35,169 nucleotides of DNA from Lachnospiraceae bacterium. GTDB lineage: Bacteria > Bacillota > Clostridia > Lachnospirales > Lachnospiraceae. The notes below the pieces were generated by a model. The model was not told where the DNA came from. It did not search any database and saw only the letters and a program-made list of their open reading frames with translations. The position numbers were made by a program, and so were the translations under genes. Each line of letters opens with the position of its first letter. Position 1 is the stretch's first letter. Shown in pieces: positions 17,703 through 26,233 of this stretch. The stretch spans positions 1 through 35,169 of the forward strand of contig JAGANQ010000004.1 of NCBI GenBank assembly GCA_017624115.1, in the 5' to 3' direction.

Positions 17703-17732
17703 GAAAAAAATACAAAGGCTAAAGCAGCCTTT
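17703..17732 (-). terminator. Terminator-like hairpin pointing towards pta
   Basis: Minus strand: AAAGGCT (17726-17732), five-base loop, AGCCTTT (17714-17720), then GTATTTTTTT. It has terminator form but lies upstream of the pta promoter, with no minus-strand gene before it. It could stop antisense transcription coming out of tmcAL. The remaining gap up to tmcAL holds only a weak promoter candidate (TTTACG-17-TAAACT from 17730). Confidence 0.55.
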
Positions 17733-17804
17733 ACGAATATATTTCTCTGTGATAAACTGATATTGTAGCACTTTTCTTATGATTAAAATTACCGGAGGTC
17801 AGAC

Positions 17805-19079
17805 ATGAAAGTTGCAGGAATTATTGCAGAATACAATCCGTTTCACAAGGGACACGCCTATCACATCAGACGCACCAGAGAACTGACAGGTGCCGATTAT
17901 ATCATCACTGTCATAAGCGGCGATTATGTACAGCGCGGGATGCCGGCGCTGATGGACAAATATCTCCGCTGCGAAATGGCTCTGTCACAGGGAGCAGACC
18001 TTGTACTTGAACTGCCCGTTGCCTATGCTACCGCCAGTGCCGAATCCTTTGCCATGGGAGCCGTATCCCTGCTTGACAAGTTGGGGATAACAGATTTCAT
18101 CTGCTTTGGAAGCGAATGCGGCGATTTAGAAAAGCTCTCTTACCTTGCCGGGCATCTCAAAGAGGAATCTCCCGCCTTCAGTGAAGCTATTCAAAATGAG
18201 CTGAAAGCCGGCCATCCTTATCCTCTTGCCAGGCAGCGTGCGATTGAAGTCTGCCGTCAAATTCCCGGGGCGCTCTCACAGCTGGAGGAAATGACTTGTG
18301 ATGAAATCCAGTCTCTTTTAAATGAGCCAAATAACATCCTTGCACTGGAATATCTGAAATCCCTCCAGAGAAGACACAGTACCATGAAGCCGCTTACTAT
18401 AAAACGAGAAAGCTCCGGCTATCACGATACTTCCACCGATACAGAGCTTGTTTCTGCTACCGCCATCCGCAGTCTCTATCAGACGGGAGAGCTTTCCAGA
18501 CTTGCCGACACAGTCCCTTCCTCTGTACTGGAAATCTTAGAGCGGGAGTATAACAGACGTTTTCCCATATTTGCAGATGACTTCTCCATGTGTTTGTACT
18601 ACCGGCTGCTTATGGAAAAAGAACGCAATGCTTCTCTTTATTATTATCAGGATGTTTCCAAAGAGCTGGGCCTGCGGATATATAACGAGCTTCCGTCATA
18701 TAAAGGCTATGAAGCCTTCTGCATGCATGTAAAAACCCGTCAGTATACACTTACCCGCATCAACCGCAGCCTTCTGCATATTCTCCTGAATATCAAAGGA
18801 AAGGACTACCAGTTTTACTCGATGCACGATTTCATCCCGTATATCAGAGTACTCGGCTTCCGTGAAGCCTCCAGTACACTGCTCTCTGCTATCAAAAAGA
18901 ACTGCTCCGTTCCGCTCATCACCAAGATGGCTGATGCAGACAAGCGTCTGAACACCTGTGGCAGAAAAATGCTTTCGCAGGAAGTTTTCGCCTCTGACCT
19001 TTATCGAAAAATGCAGGAGAATAAATTCCATATCTCCCTGCCCAACGAATATACGGAGCGCATCCGTATTATTGATTAA
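17805..19079 (+). CDS. tmcAL: tRNA(Met) cytidine acetate ligase
   Basis: Nucleotidyltransferase-fold enzyme (YlbM/DUF795) that uses acetate and ATP to make N4-acetylcytidine at the wobble base of elongator tRNA-Met, sharpening AUG decoding. 424 residues. The HIGH-like nucleotide site is seen in AEYNPFHKGHAYHI (8-21), followed by SGDYVQRGMPALMDKYLR and LELPVAYATASAESFA. Near the middle are KRESSGYHD and SATAIRSLY, the adenylate-handling region. Ribosome binding site CGGAGG is good. It is divergent from pta-ackA, whose product acetate is its substrate; that link is suggestive only. A long terminator follows. Confidence 0.93.
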   Translation: MKVAGIIAEYNPFHKGHAYHIRRTRELTGADYIITVISGDYVQRGMPALMDKYLRCEMALSQGADLVLELPVAYATASAESFAMGAVSLLDKLGITDFICFGSECGDLEKLSYLAGHLKEESPAFSEAIQNELKAGHPYPLARQRAIEVCRQIPGALSQLEEMTCDEIQSLLNEPNNILALEYLKSLQRRHSTMKPLTIKRESSGYHDTSTDTELVSATAIRSLYQTGELSRLADTVPSSVLEILEREYNRRFPIFADDFSMCLYYRLLMEKERNASLYYYQDVSKELGLRIYNELPSYKGYEAFCMHVKTRQYTLTRINRSLLHILLNIKGKDYQFYSMHDFIPYIRVLGFREASSTLLSAIKKNCSVPLITKMADADKRLNTCGRKMLSQEVFASDLYRKMQENKFHISLPNEYTERIRIID

Positions 19080-19082
19080 AGC

Positions 19083-19127
19083 AAAGCGGAACAAGCTCCT
19101 CAGAAAAGAGGAAGCTTGTTCCGCTTT
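19083..19127. terminator. Bidirectional terminator between tmcAL and chemoreceptor gene
   Basis: AAAGCGGAACAAGCT plus CCTC (19083-19101) pair with GAGG plus AGCTTGTTCCGCTTT (19108-19127): about 19 pairs with one bulged A at 19112 and an AGAAAA loop. Both exits are T-rich (CTTTATAC on plus, CTTTGCTTTAAT on minus). It separates convergent genes. Confidence 0.93.
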
Positions 19128-19174
19128 ATACATTGGAATCTGTCACTTTTGCGGCAGTCCTTTTTCATCTTATT

Positions 19175-21475
19175 TTAAATTTTAAATACGTTGATTGCTT
19201 CTTCCAGTTCGTTGGAACGCTTTTCCAATTCTCCAGAAGCTGCCTTCAGGTCATCTACAACAGACAACTGACTATGTACGGAGTCATTTACAACTGCTGT
19301 TGATGCTGCAGTTTCTTGAGAAGCGGCTGAAATACTTTCAATCGCCCTCAGCGTATCACGTCTTTCTTCCTCCATACTGGAAACGCTGTCTCCTACTCTC
19401 TGCAGACTTACTACTAACGACTCTACACTGCTGTTCATATTATTAAATGCTGCAATCGTCTTATCTACGATTTCTGTCTGAACACTTACAATTCCCTCTG
19501 CCTCTTTTGCAGTGCTTACTGTTCCCTTTGTCTGTTCGATAATCTCTGCAACCACTTTCTGAATCTCGCTGGCCGCATTCATAGAGCCGTCTGCCAGCTT
19601 ACGGATTTCTTCTGCTACCACAGAGAAGCCCCGTCCTGCCTCACCTGCACGGGCAGCCTCAATAGACGCATTCAGGGAAAGAAGGCTTGTTTCCTCTGAT
19701 ATCTCATTAATGACATCTATAAATTTTACGATAGATGCCGACTTTTCTTCCAGAATGCGAATGCTTTCCACTACCTTACGGGTAATATCCGTTGTGGAAG
19801 CAGAACGCGCTGACAGTTCATCCATGGTACCAATACCACTTTGAATCATATTCTTTGTGCTGTCTGCTATATTCACAATCTGAACAACATCATCATTTAC
19901 TATCTCAATCTTCTTAGACAGCTCATCCATCTGCATCAGACAGTTCTGAGCATCCTCCGCCTGCTGGGAAATACCCTGTTCAATTTCGCTTACTGCCGTA
20001 GAAATACTCAGACCACATTTTTCCATAGCTGCTGTTGCCTCTACCATATTATCAGCAGACCCCTTAACCTTCTCTGATGTGTCCTTTACATTAACAATCA
20101 GTCCGCGGGTATTATCAATCATATTTCCCACATTACCTGCCAGCACGGAAAACTCGTCATTATTTCTGATATCCATAATGACAGTTAGATCACCGTCTGC
20201 CACCTTGTGTAATTTTTCACTGATTACCTTAATCGCCCTGCCGATGCTGCCGGCCACGAACACTCCTAATATAATAGCTGCAACACTCGCCAGCAAAATA
20301 AACAGTATCGTCGCCATCTTAATATCATTAGCGCTGCTTTCAATCAGAGACTCCGGCACAAGTCCGCAGAGAAGCGAGCCGTTAACCGCACTTCTGCTTA
20401 CCATGAACAGGTATCTTTTTCCATTATAGGTAACATATTTTGAAAAATCACAGATACCCTCCTGCTGAGTTTCCCCTGCTATATCCAATGCTGTCAGTGC
20501 TTCCTCATAATATTCCTGCGTCAGGAAGGAATATCCTTCTGCCTCTCCCTCACCCATTGAACTATGTATAATCTCTCTGCCATCTGCCGTAATGAATCCC
20601 GCCAGTGTGCCTTCTCCAAGTTCAAGATTCTGCAGAATATCTTCAATAGCTTCCTTACTCAAATCAGCGACTGCAACTGCTGCCATGTTAGAGCACAATC
20701 TCATATAAGAACACGCATATTTTTCCTTATCAAGTCCCAATAATGCGTCCAGCTCCGGGTGTTCTCCAATCCATATGCCACTGCTGTCAGCGACCAATGC
20801 ACCTTCCTCCGTCTGCAGCCATGCTTCCAGAACACCTTTCTCACTCTCCGGTGCTGCCACGGTAGAAATATTCTTCATGTTTGACTTCACGACCAGATGC
20901 ATCGCCTGAATAAATTCATTTGCCACCTGCTTCGCCATCAGTGTTTTCTTCGTGGTACTTATCAATGTCAGCATTTCTGACTGTGAAGTCAGTCCCAGTG
21001 CATATTTGGAAAGATTCTGATCTACATACAGTTGTAACGCCTCAGATTCAAGTGAAGAAAATCCATAATCCATATATTGAGTTGCCATATTCATGGCTTT
21101 TATTGTCGCAGTTTCGTAATTGCTGCTCATTCCCTCTGCAGCCTTCTGATAGGATACCACTCCGACCAGAATCACACATAAAATCGGTAAAGCAAACCCT
21201 GCATACAGCTTTACCTTTATGCCAAATACAATCTTTTTCTTCTTTACATCCTTACGTATATTCTCTACCGTTTCTTTGCCGACTCTTTCTTCCAACTTCT
21301 GCGTTAGTTCCTGTGCCAGCTCCTGCTCTGCTTCCTTAACCTTTTTTCTTGAAAACCACTTTTTAGAAAATGTTGATTTTTTATCTTTCTTTTTACTTCC
21401 AGATATATTCTTCAGACCTCTGCTCCCCTTTTCCCCCTTTTTGGAAATAGCTGCTCCGTCTGTTTTCCTCAACAT
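19175..21475 (-). CDS. Methyl-accepting chemotaxis protein
   Basis: Membrane chemoreceptor-type signal transducer, 766 residues. An unusually long, strongly basic cytoplasmic N-terminus (1-88, many Lys and Arg, then a charged helix near 45-80) precedes TM1 (about 89-109). Extracellular sensor about 110-383, Cache-like in size. TM2 about 385-408, HAMP about 405-458, then the long signalling coiled coil. The hairpin tip near 590-625 reads [22 protein letters not shown] then [16 protein letters not shown], the family signature. There is no C-terminal CheR-binding pentapeptide. No chemotaxis or flagellar genes lie nearby. Ligand unknown. Monocistronic, between two terminators. Confidence 0.93.
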   Translation of the reverse strand: MLRKTDGAAISKKGEKGSRGLKNISGSKKKDKKSTFSKKWFSRKKVKEAEQELAQELTQKLEERVGKETVENIRKDVKKKKIVFGIKVKLYAGFALPILCVILVGVVSYQKAAEGMSSNYETATIKAMNMATQYMDYGFSSLESEALQLYVDQNLSKYALGLTSQSEMLTLISTTKKTLMAKQVANEFIQAMHLVVKSNMKNISTVAAPESEKGVLEAWLQTEEGALVADSSGIWIGEHPELDALLGLDKEKYACSYMRLCSNMAAVAVADLSKEAIEDILQNLELGEGTLAGFITADGREIIHSSMGEGEAEGYSFLTQEYYEEALTALDIAGETQQEGICDFSKYVTYNGKRYLFMVSRSAVNGSLLCGLVPESLIESSANDIKMATILFILLASVAAIILGVFVAGSIGRAIKVISEKLHKVADGDLTVIMDIRNNDEFSVLAGNVGNMIDNTRGLIVNVKDTSEKVKGSADNMVEATAAMEKCGLSISTAVSEIEQGISQQAEDAQNCLMQMDELSKKIEIVNDDVVQIVNIADSTKNMIQSGIGTMDELSARSASTTDITRKVVESIRILEEKSASIVKFIDVINEISEETSLLSLNASIEAARAGEAGRGFSVVAEEIRKLADGSMNAASEIQKVVAEIIEQTKGTVSTAKEAEGIVSVQTEIVDKTIAAFNNMNSSVESLVVSLQRVGDSVSSMEEERRDTLRAIESISAASQETAASTAVVNDSVHSQLSVVDDLKAASGELEKRSNELEEAINVFKI

Positions 21476-21529
21476 ATTATCTGCCCTTCCTTTCCTACGT
21501 AATTATATAATCCTACCGATACTGTGTAT

Positions 21530-21561
21530 GCTATTATAACATAAAAATCCATTCCCGTATA
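21530..21561 (-). promoter_or_regulatory. Promoter of the chemoreceptor gene (extended -10)
   Basis: Minus strand: TATAAT (21533-21538) with TG one base upstream, forming an extended -10; the -35 position reads TATACG (21556-21561), a poor match. No sigma-28-type element was recognised. Confidence 0.55.
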
Positions 21562-21611
21562 CTTATTTTCTGATTTTCCTACATACTTTTACTGTTTTTT
21601 TATAGACAAAT

Positions 21612-21636
21612 CGGGCAGAATTATTCCTTCTGCCCG
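21612..21636 (-). terminator. Hairpin across the kdpE-like stop codon
   Basis: Minus strand: CGGGCAGAA (21628-21636) pairs with TTCTGCCCG (21612-21620), nine pairs, seven-base loop that contains the TAA stop. Downstream bases ATTTGTCTAT are moderately U-rich. Probable terminator of the two-component operon. Confidence 0.75.
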
Positions 21637-22337
21637 TCTGTATTTTCCGGTTCTTCATCACTCATGCGGTAGCCGACCCCTATTTCCGTATATATGTACT
21701 GTGGCTCTGCCGGATTTTTCTCCAGCTTTCTTCTGATATTTACCATATTGACCCGGAGTATCCTGTTATTATTATCGGCATATGGTCCCCATATTTCTTT
21801 TATAATACGGTCATAGGTCATCACCTTACCGGCATTTTTGGCAAGCAGAGCCACTATCTTATACTCAATCTGGGTCAGATGAATGTCCTCCTCCCCCACC
21901 TTCACCTGATGACGTTCAAAATCAATCGAAAGCTCTCCGCTGCGGAAGACCTTCATATTTCCTGCATGTATTGTGTGCCGCAGCGCTGTGCGTATTCTTG
22001 CCATAAGCTCGCCTGTTGTAAACGGCTTTGTAATATAATCATCTGCACCATAATCCAGCGCATCCACCTTATCTTCTTCCTGGATTCTGGCAGAAATCAC
22101 AATAATCGGTATATCACTCCATTGTCTCAATGTGGTTATCACAGTGTTTCCATCCATATCAGGCAGTCCCAAATCAAGCAGAATAGCTGCCGGGCAATGC
22201 GAAGCCGCCATCGTAAGTCCTTCCTTTCCCGTACCGCAGGTCATCGTCTTGTAACCATGACTATTTAATATAGAGGATATCGAGTTTGCAATACTCTGCT
22301 CATCTTCAATAATCAATATCAGTGTTTTCTGATTCAT
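21621..22337 (-). CDS. kdpE: OmpR/KdpE family response regulator
   Basis: DNA-binding response regulator, 238 residues. The receiver domain has the acidic pair E11-D12, phosphoacceptor D55 (AILLDLGLPDMDG) and the ITKPF lysine near 105. The C-terminal winged helix runs from about 135 and contains LTQIEYKIVALLAKNAGKVMT and the recognition segment RVNMVNIRRKLE. ATG 22335-22337 has GGAGAAG ahead of it; it lies inside the sensor kinase 3' end (32-base overlap), so the two are coupled. The closest family by eye is KdpE, potassium regulation, but no kdpFABC genes are in the window, so its target is open. Confidence 0.88.
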   Translation of the reverse strand: MNQKTLILIIEDEQSIANSISSILNSHGYKTMTCGTGKEGLTMAASHCPAAILLDLGLPDMDGNTVITTLRQWSDIPIIVISARIQEEDKVDALDYGADDYITKPFTTGELMARIRTALRHTIHAGNMKVFRSGELSIDFERHQVKVGEEDIHLTQIEYKIVALLAKNAGKVMTYDRIIKEIWGPYADNNNRILRVNMVNIRRKLEKNPAEPQYIYTEIGVGYRMSDEEPENTDGQKE

Positions 22338-23385
22338 GCTCTTCTCCTTCCAGAGGCAGATAAAAATACATCTCTGCACCCTTTTCGTGATTTTTTCCGT
22401 CTATTTTACCACCATGTGCCAGAATAATCGTCCTGCAAAGCGATAATCCAATCCCCATTCCCCTTCTGGCATCACTGCGCGCATCCTTGCACACATAGGT
22501 TCCACCAAATAAGTCCTTCATTCTGTCTGCCGGAATTCCTCTGCCATAATCTCTTACGCTTACTCTTACCAGCTTCTCTACAACCTCCGCCTTCAGTAAA
22601 ATCGGTTCCTCACTTCCCGAATACTTAATCGCATTCTCCAGAAGATTCATAATCACCTGTACAATCAGAGTAGAATCCACTGATACCATAACAATTGCCT
22701 GCGGCAGCTCGACCTGAATGGCCGCCTGTGGATAACGTTTTCTGGTATTTCGGACACTATATGAGATAATTTCATCCAGTGGCTCAGGATTTGTCTTCAC
22801 AGCCGCATCCCCGGAGCCGATTCTGGTAACAGATAAAATATTCTCCACCATGTTCAAAAGCCAGTTAGAATCCTCACATATATCCCCCAGCATCCGCTGC
22901 ATTTCCCTTTTATCTAAATCAGGATTTTCAAGACATGCCTGACTGGAGGCAATAATTCCTGTCAGCGGTGTCCGCAAATCATGGGAAATTGCACGCAGCA
23001 GATTCGCACGCATCTTTTCTTTCTCCGATTCCAGCATAATCTTCTGACGCTCTTTGGAATGTGCCGTAAGCGTTCCCACCAATATCGTAATCACCAGCAT
23101 AAAAATAAAAGTAATCGGATAGCCGTCCAACAGAAAATTAAGCTTCATAACCGGTTTTGTGAAGAAATAATTAATATTCAAAACTGATACCGCACTCGCC
23201 AGAACCCCCCATTTATAGCCCGACGTATACATAACAATCAGCATAACTCCAAGGCAATATACAAGTGGTGTATTTGTTTCCATATTTGACATTCTATAAA
23301 GCACATAGGCAACCACCGTTGCCATCATCAAAATCCCAATCGTAACCAGCGCATCCCTGAGATAATCCCGTACCTTCTGTACCAT
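22306..23385 (-). CDS. kdpD: KdpD-like sensor histidine kinase, lacking the KdpD N-terminus
   Basis: Membrane histidine kinase, 359 residues. It starts directly with the four-helix KdpD-type membrane domain (DUF4118; helices about 10-30, 40-56, 58-75 and 90-107, with the NINYFFTKP motif between the last two). HisKA follows with H135 in RAISHDLRTPLTG, then HATPase_c with NLLENAIKYS, DYGRGIP and GMGIGLSLC. Full KdpD is about 900 residues with N-terminal KdpD and Usp domains; these are absent, and a strong ribosome binding site (GGAGGAG) precedes this ATG, so it is a genuinely short form and not a broken gene. Paired with the downstream regulator by a 32-base overlap. Confidence 0.9.
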   Translation of the reverse strand: MVQKVRDYLRDALVTIGILMMATVVAYVLYRMSNMETNTPLVYCLGVMLIVMYTSGYKWGVLASAVSVLNINYFFTKPVMKLNFLLDGYPITFIFMLVITILVGTLTAHSKERQKIMLESEKEKMRANLLRAISHDLRTPLTGIIASSQACLENPDLDKREMQRMLGDICEDSNWLLNMVENILSVTRIGSGDAAVKTNPEPLDEIISYSVRNTRKRYPQAAIQVELPQAIVMVSVDSTLIVQVIMNLLENAIKYSGSEEPILLKAEVVEKLVRVSVRDYGRGIPADRMKDLFGGTYVCKDARSDARRGMGIGLSLCRTIILAHGGKIDGKNHEKGAEMYFYLPLEGEEHESENTDIDY

Positions 23386-23407
23386 CTGTCGTCTCCTCCT
23401 TACCGCT

Positions 23408-23436
23408 ATTATAATACAATTTAGTCTGAATTACCA
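23408..23436 (-). promoter_or_regulatory. Possible promoter of the two-component operon
   Basis: Minus strand: -10 TATAAT (23408-23413), 17-base spacer, weak -35 TGGTAA (23431-23436), 23 bases before the kinase start. Confidence 0.5.
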
Positions 23437-23498
23437 CCTGCCAGCCCCTTTAACTCCGCTAAAAAACCGTTCAGACTTTCTGCCTGCACAAAATGAAA

Positions 23499-23560
23499 AT
23501 GTCAGCCAAAGCTGACCGTGTTCTGCTTTATTCTCTTCTGTAAAGCAAAAAAGCTGACAT
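23499..23560 (-). terminator. Nested, mutually exclusive hairpins after DUF711 gene
   Basis: Minus strand 5' to 3': ATGTCAGC (23553-23560), a TGCTTTA/TAAAGCA hairpin (23541-23547 with 23524-23530), GTCAGC (23511-23516), TTTG, GCTGAC (23501-23506), then ATTTTCATTTTG. The 3' GCTGACAT arm can pair either with the nearby GTCAGC (6-bp terminator-like hairpin) or with the distant ATGTCAGC (8-bp outer stem enclosing the inner hairpin). Position after DUF711 and before the sensor kinase suggests a terminator. Confidence 0.65.
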
Positions 23561-23606
23561 ATTCAGGAAATAACTCTTCCTAAATACATCAGCTATATCG
23601 CCATTC

Positions 23607-24971
23607 TTAGTTCTTAAAGCTGTGAATCGGTGCAGGGATTCTTCCGCCTCTGCTTACAAAATCCTCACAGGATTTCTGATTGACCGGCATAATCGGTGCA
23701 TAGCCAAGAAGACCTCCAAATTCTACTGTCTCGCCTACTCCCTTTCCAATTACCGGAATAATACGAACTGCCGTCGTCTTCTGGTTCACCATACCGATGG
23801 CTGCTTCATCTGCAATAATACCGGAAATCGTAGATGCAGGTGTATCACCCGGGATTGCAATCATATCAAGTCCTACCGAGCAGACACAGGTCATTGCCTC
23901 CAGCTTTTCCAGCGTCAGTGCCCCTGCTGCTGCCGCATCTATCATTCCCCTGTCCTCGCTGACCGGAATAAATGCACCGCTTAAACCGCCGACATAAGAA
24001 GAAGCCATAACCCCGCCCTTCTTTACCTGGTCATTTAATAATGCCAGTGCCGCTGTGGTTCCCGGTGCTCCCACCATCTCCAGACCGATTTCCTCTAAAA
24101 TTTCAGCCACACTGTCTCCCACGGCCGGGGTCGGTGCAAGAGATAAATCAATAATGCCAAACGGAATGCCCAGCTTTCTGGATGCTTCCTGTGCTACCAG
24201 CTGTCCGACACGGGTAATCTTGAAGGCTGTTTTCTTAATCGTCTCACAGAGTACTTCAAAATCCTGCCCCCGCACCTGCTCCAGTGCATATTTCACGACA
24301 CCCGGACCGCTGACACCGACATTGATAACTGCATCAGGCTCTGTAACACCGTGAAACGCACCTGCCATAAAGGGATTATCATCCGGTGCATTGCACAGCA
24401 CCACCAGCTTCGCACACCCAAGGGAATCTGCTTCCTTCGTAAGCTCCGCTGTCTCCTTAACGATTTCACCCATCAGACGTACTGCATCCATATTAATACC
24501 CGTTTTTGTAGAACCTACATTAATAGAGCTGCACACACGTTCCGTCTCCTTCAATGCCTGAGGGATAGAGCGAATCAGCAGTTCATCGGAAGCTGTCATT
24601 CCCTTGGATACAAGTGCAGAATATCCGCCTATAAAGTTTACACCTACTTCCCTGGCTGCCTTGTCCAGAGTTCTGGCAATACTTACAAAATCCTCTGTCG
24701 TCCTGCAGGCAGCCGCACCCACCAGTGCAATCGGAGTCACAGAGATACGCTTGTTTACAATCGGAATCGCATACTCACGCTCAATTTCCTGCCCGGTACT
24801 TACCAGATTCTTTGCCAGTCTGGTTATCTTCTCATAGATTTTACGGTTGACTTCATTGATGTCATTATCACTGCAGTCCAGCAGACTGATACCGAGAGTA
24901 ATCGTTCTTACATCCAGATTTTCCTGTTCTATCATTTTATTGGTCTCATTGACCTCAAACATATTAATCAT
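23607..24971 (-). CDS. DUF711 / UPF0210 family protein
   Basis: Conserved cytoplasmic protein of about 450 residues (454 here), related in fold to the pyruvate-formate-lyase-like superfamily; no catalytic role is established that I know of. Recognisable segments: [15 protein letters not shown] near the start, [73 protein letters not shown] and [17 protein letters not shown]. Ribosome binding site AGGAGA is nine bases before the ATG. It starts 12 bases after the ACT-domain gene, and this ACT-DUF711 pair is conserved widely in Firmicutes, so they likely work together. Third gene of an operon with the MBL gene. Confidence 0.92.
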   Translation of the reverse strand: MINMFEVNETNKMIEQENLDVRTITLGISLLDCSDNDINEVNRKIYEKITRLAKNLVSTGQEIEREYAIPIVNKRISVTPIALVGAAACRTTEDFVSIARTLDKAAREVGVNFIGGYSALVSKGMTASDELLIRSIPQALKETERVCSSINVGSTKTGINMDAVRLMGEIVKETAELTKEADSLGCAKLVVLCNAPDDNPFMAGAFHGVTEPDAVINVGVSGPGVVKYALEQVRGQDFEVLCETIKKTAFKITRVGQLVAQEASRKLGIPFGIIDLSLAPTPAVGDSVAEILEEIGLEMVGAPGTTAALALLNDQVKKGGVMASSYVGGLSGAFIPVSEDRGMIDAAAAGALTLEKLEAMTCVCSVGLDMIAIPGDTPASTISGIIADEAAIGMVNQKTTAVRIIPVIGKGVGETVEFGGLLGYAPIMPVNQKSCEDFVSRGGRIPAPIHSFKN

Positions 24972-24983
24972 AACGGTTTTCTC

Positions 24984-25256
24984 CTATATTCTGTGCATCT
25001 TATTGAAAATATCCTCGTGCTGTACCTTTACCATAACACCGATTTCCTCGCCAACTTTCTCCAGCTCGCCGGCAATCACTCCAAAATCCTTCTCCGCCTT
25101 CTGCATATCCACAATCATCATCATATTAAAATACTCCTGCACAATAGTCTGGGAAATGTCAAGAATATTCACCTGATTTTCAGCCAGATATGTACAGATT
25201 TTTGCAATAATTCCTACTGTATCTTTTCCTACTACCGTAATAATTGTTTTTTTCAT
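24984..25256 (-). CDS. ACT domain protein (UPF0237)
   Basis: Small single-ACT protein, 90 residues from MKKTIITVVGKDTVGIIAKI, resembling the GcvR/UPF0237 group; probably a ligand-sensing or regulatory partner. The frame is open further upstream, but the ATG at 25254-25256 has GGAGG at good spacing and the family begins at this point; the upstream part overlaps the MBL gene. It precedes the DUF711 gene by 12 bases in the conserved order. Ligand unknown; ACT domains generally bind amino acids. Confidence 0.93.
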   Translation of the reverse strand: MKKTIITVVGKDTVGIIAKICTYLAENQVNILDISQTIVQEYFNMMMIVDMQKAEKDFGVIAGELEKVGEEIGVMVKVQHEDIFNKMHRI

Positions 25257-25272
25257 GTTTGTCCTCCTTCTA

Positions 25273-26070
25273 CTATACAAAAACCATCTGTGACGGAATA
25301 TCCCGTCCTGCCACCTGTATCGGAAATTCATCTCCTTTATATCGGCTTGCACTCATGGCTATTTCCAACTTCACTGTCTCATAAGCAAGTTCTGCATAAT
25401 TATTCTCCTTCGACAGATGTCCCAGAAAAATATGCTTTAACCCATCATGCAGAATCTCTGTCAGAAGCTTTCCTGAAACCTCATTCGACAGATGACCTCT
25501 GTCACTTAAGATTCTGCGCTTCAGCGGATACGGATATCTGCCTGTTTCCAGCATATTCACATCATGGTTAGCCTCCAGCAGAAGAGCATCCATTCCCTGA
25601 AGATTCTCAATAATATATTCGTCATAGGTGCCCATATCCGTGGCAACTGCCACATGCTCTTTTCCATTGGTAATACGATACGCCACAGGATTAGCCGCAT
25701 CATGGGAAATCGAAAACGGATGCACCGTCAGCTCATCTATCTGAAAGTCCATGTCCGGGCAAATTGGCACAAACAAATCCGGTTCTATGATCCCCAGCGT
25801 CTTTGTCCTTCGTATCTCTTCAATAGTTTCCTTCGTTGCATACATTGGGATGCCATAGCGTCTTGCCAGAACACCAAGACCGCCGATGTGGTCAGAATGC
25901 TCATGCGTAATCAGAATCCCATTCACATCCGAGGTTTTTAATTCATTTTCATTTAATCCTGCCTCAATCCGTTTTCCGCTGATACCTGCATCTATCAGAA
26001 GATGTGTATTACCATCCCCCACATAAATGCAGTTTCCGCTGCTTCCGCTTGCTATACTGAGCAATCTCAT
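25273..26070 (-). CDS. walJ: Metallo-beta-lactamase fold protein, YycJ/WalJ type
   Basis: Cytoplasmic metal-dependent hydrolase, 265 residues, similar to YycJ/WalJ, a nuclease-like protein often near the WalRK system in Bacillus but unlinked here. Opens LLSIASGSSGNCIYVGDG. Metal ligands are in THEHSDHIGGL, then FSISHDAANP, ATDMGTYDE, LEANHD and a C-terminal GHLS. These cover the usual five-motif set. Ribosome binding site GGAGG. First gene of an operon with the ACT and DUF711 genes (gaps 16 and 12 bases). Its leader carries an unusual tandem structured repeat. Confidence 0.9.
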   Translation of the reverse strand: MRLLSIASGSSGNCIYVGDGNTHLLIDAGISGKRIEAGLNENELKTSDVNGILITHEHSDHIGGLGVLARRYGIPMYATKETIEEIRRTKTLGIIEPDLFVPICPDMDFQIDELTVHPFSISHDAANPVAYRITNGKEHVAVATDMGTYDEYIIENLQGMDALLLEANHDVNMLETGRYPYPLKRRILSDRGHLSNEVSGKLLTEILHDGLKHIFLGHLSKENNYAELAYETVKLEIAMSASRYKGDEFPIQVAGRDIPSQMVFV

Positions 26071-26090
26071 CTTCTGCCTCCATATGTAAT

Positions 26091-26233
26091 CTTGTCAGCA
26101 ACCTATAGTCGCAATTCTTGTCACAACCTACAGTTGGTGACCTGCGCGTGCATCAGCACGCTTCCTTATTATGACTTGTCGGCAACCTACGGTTGGCGAC
26201 CTACGCGTGCATCAGCACGCTTCCTTATTATAC
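26091..26233 (-). repeat. Tandem structured repeat in the leader of the MBL operon
   Basis: Two near-identical units of 58 and 59 bases (26117-26174 and 26175-26233) plus a degenerate partial third copy (26091-26116). Each full unit holds two hairpins. One is a perfect GCGTGC/GCACGC six-pair stem with a four-base loop. The other is an arm of the form GTC(A/G)..CAACC facing GGTTG..(T/C)GAC. In the second hairpin the A-T pair of one copy is a G-C pair in the other, so the stem is kept despite sequence change. No spacer-array character. Confidence 0.85.

Noticed and set aside
21539..21600. Sigma-28 promoter for the chemoreceptor gene
   Set aside because: No TAAA plus GCCGATAA-like pair at the right spacing; an extended -10 sigma-A element fits better.
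24351..25571. 406-residue plus-strand open frame
   Set aside because: It lies opposite the DUF711, ACT and MBL genes, which have strong motifs and ribosome binding sites. The translation is rich in His, Cys, Tyr and Ile with no domain, as expected for an antisense shadow.
26091..26233. CRISPR array
   Set aside because: Only two full units directly abutting each other, no spacers, and no cas genes.
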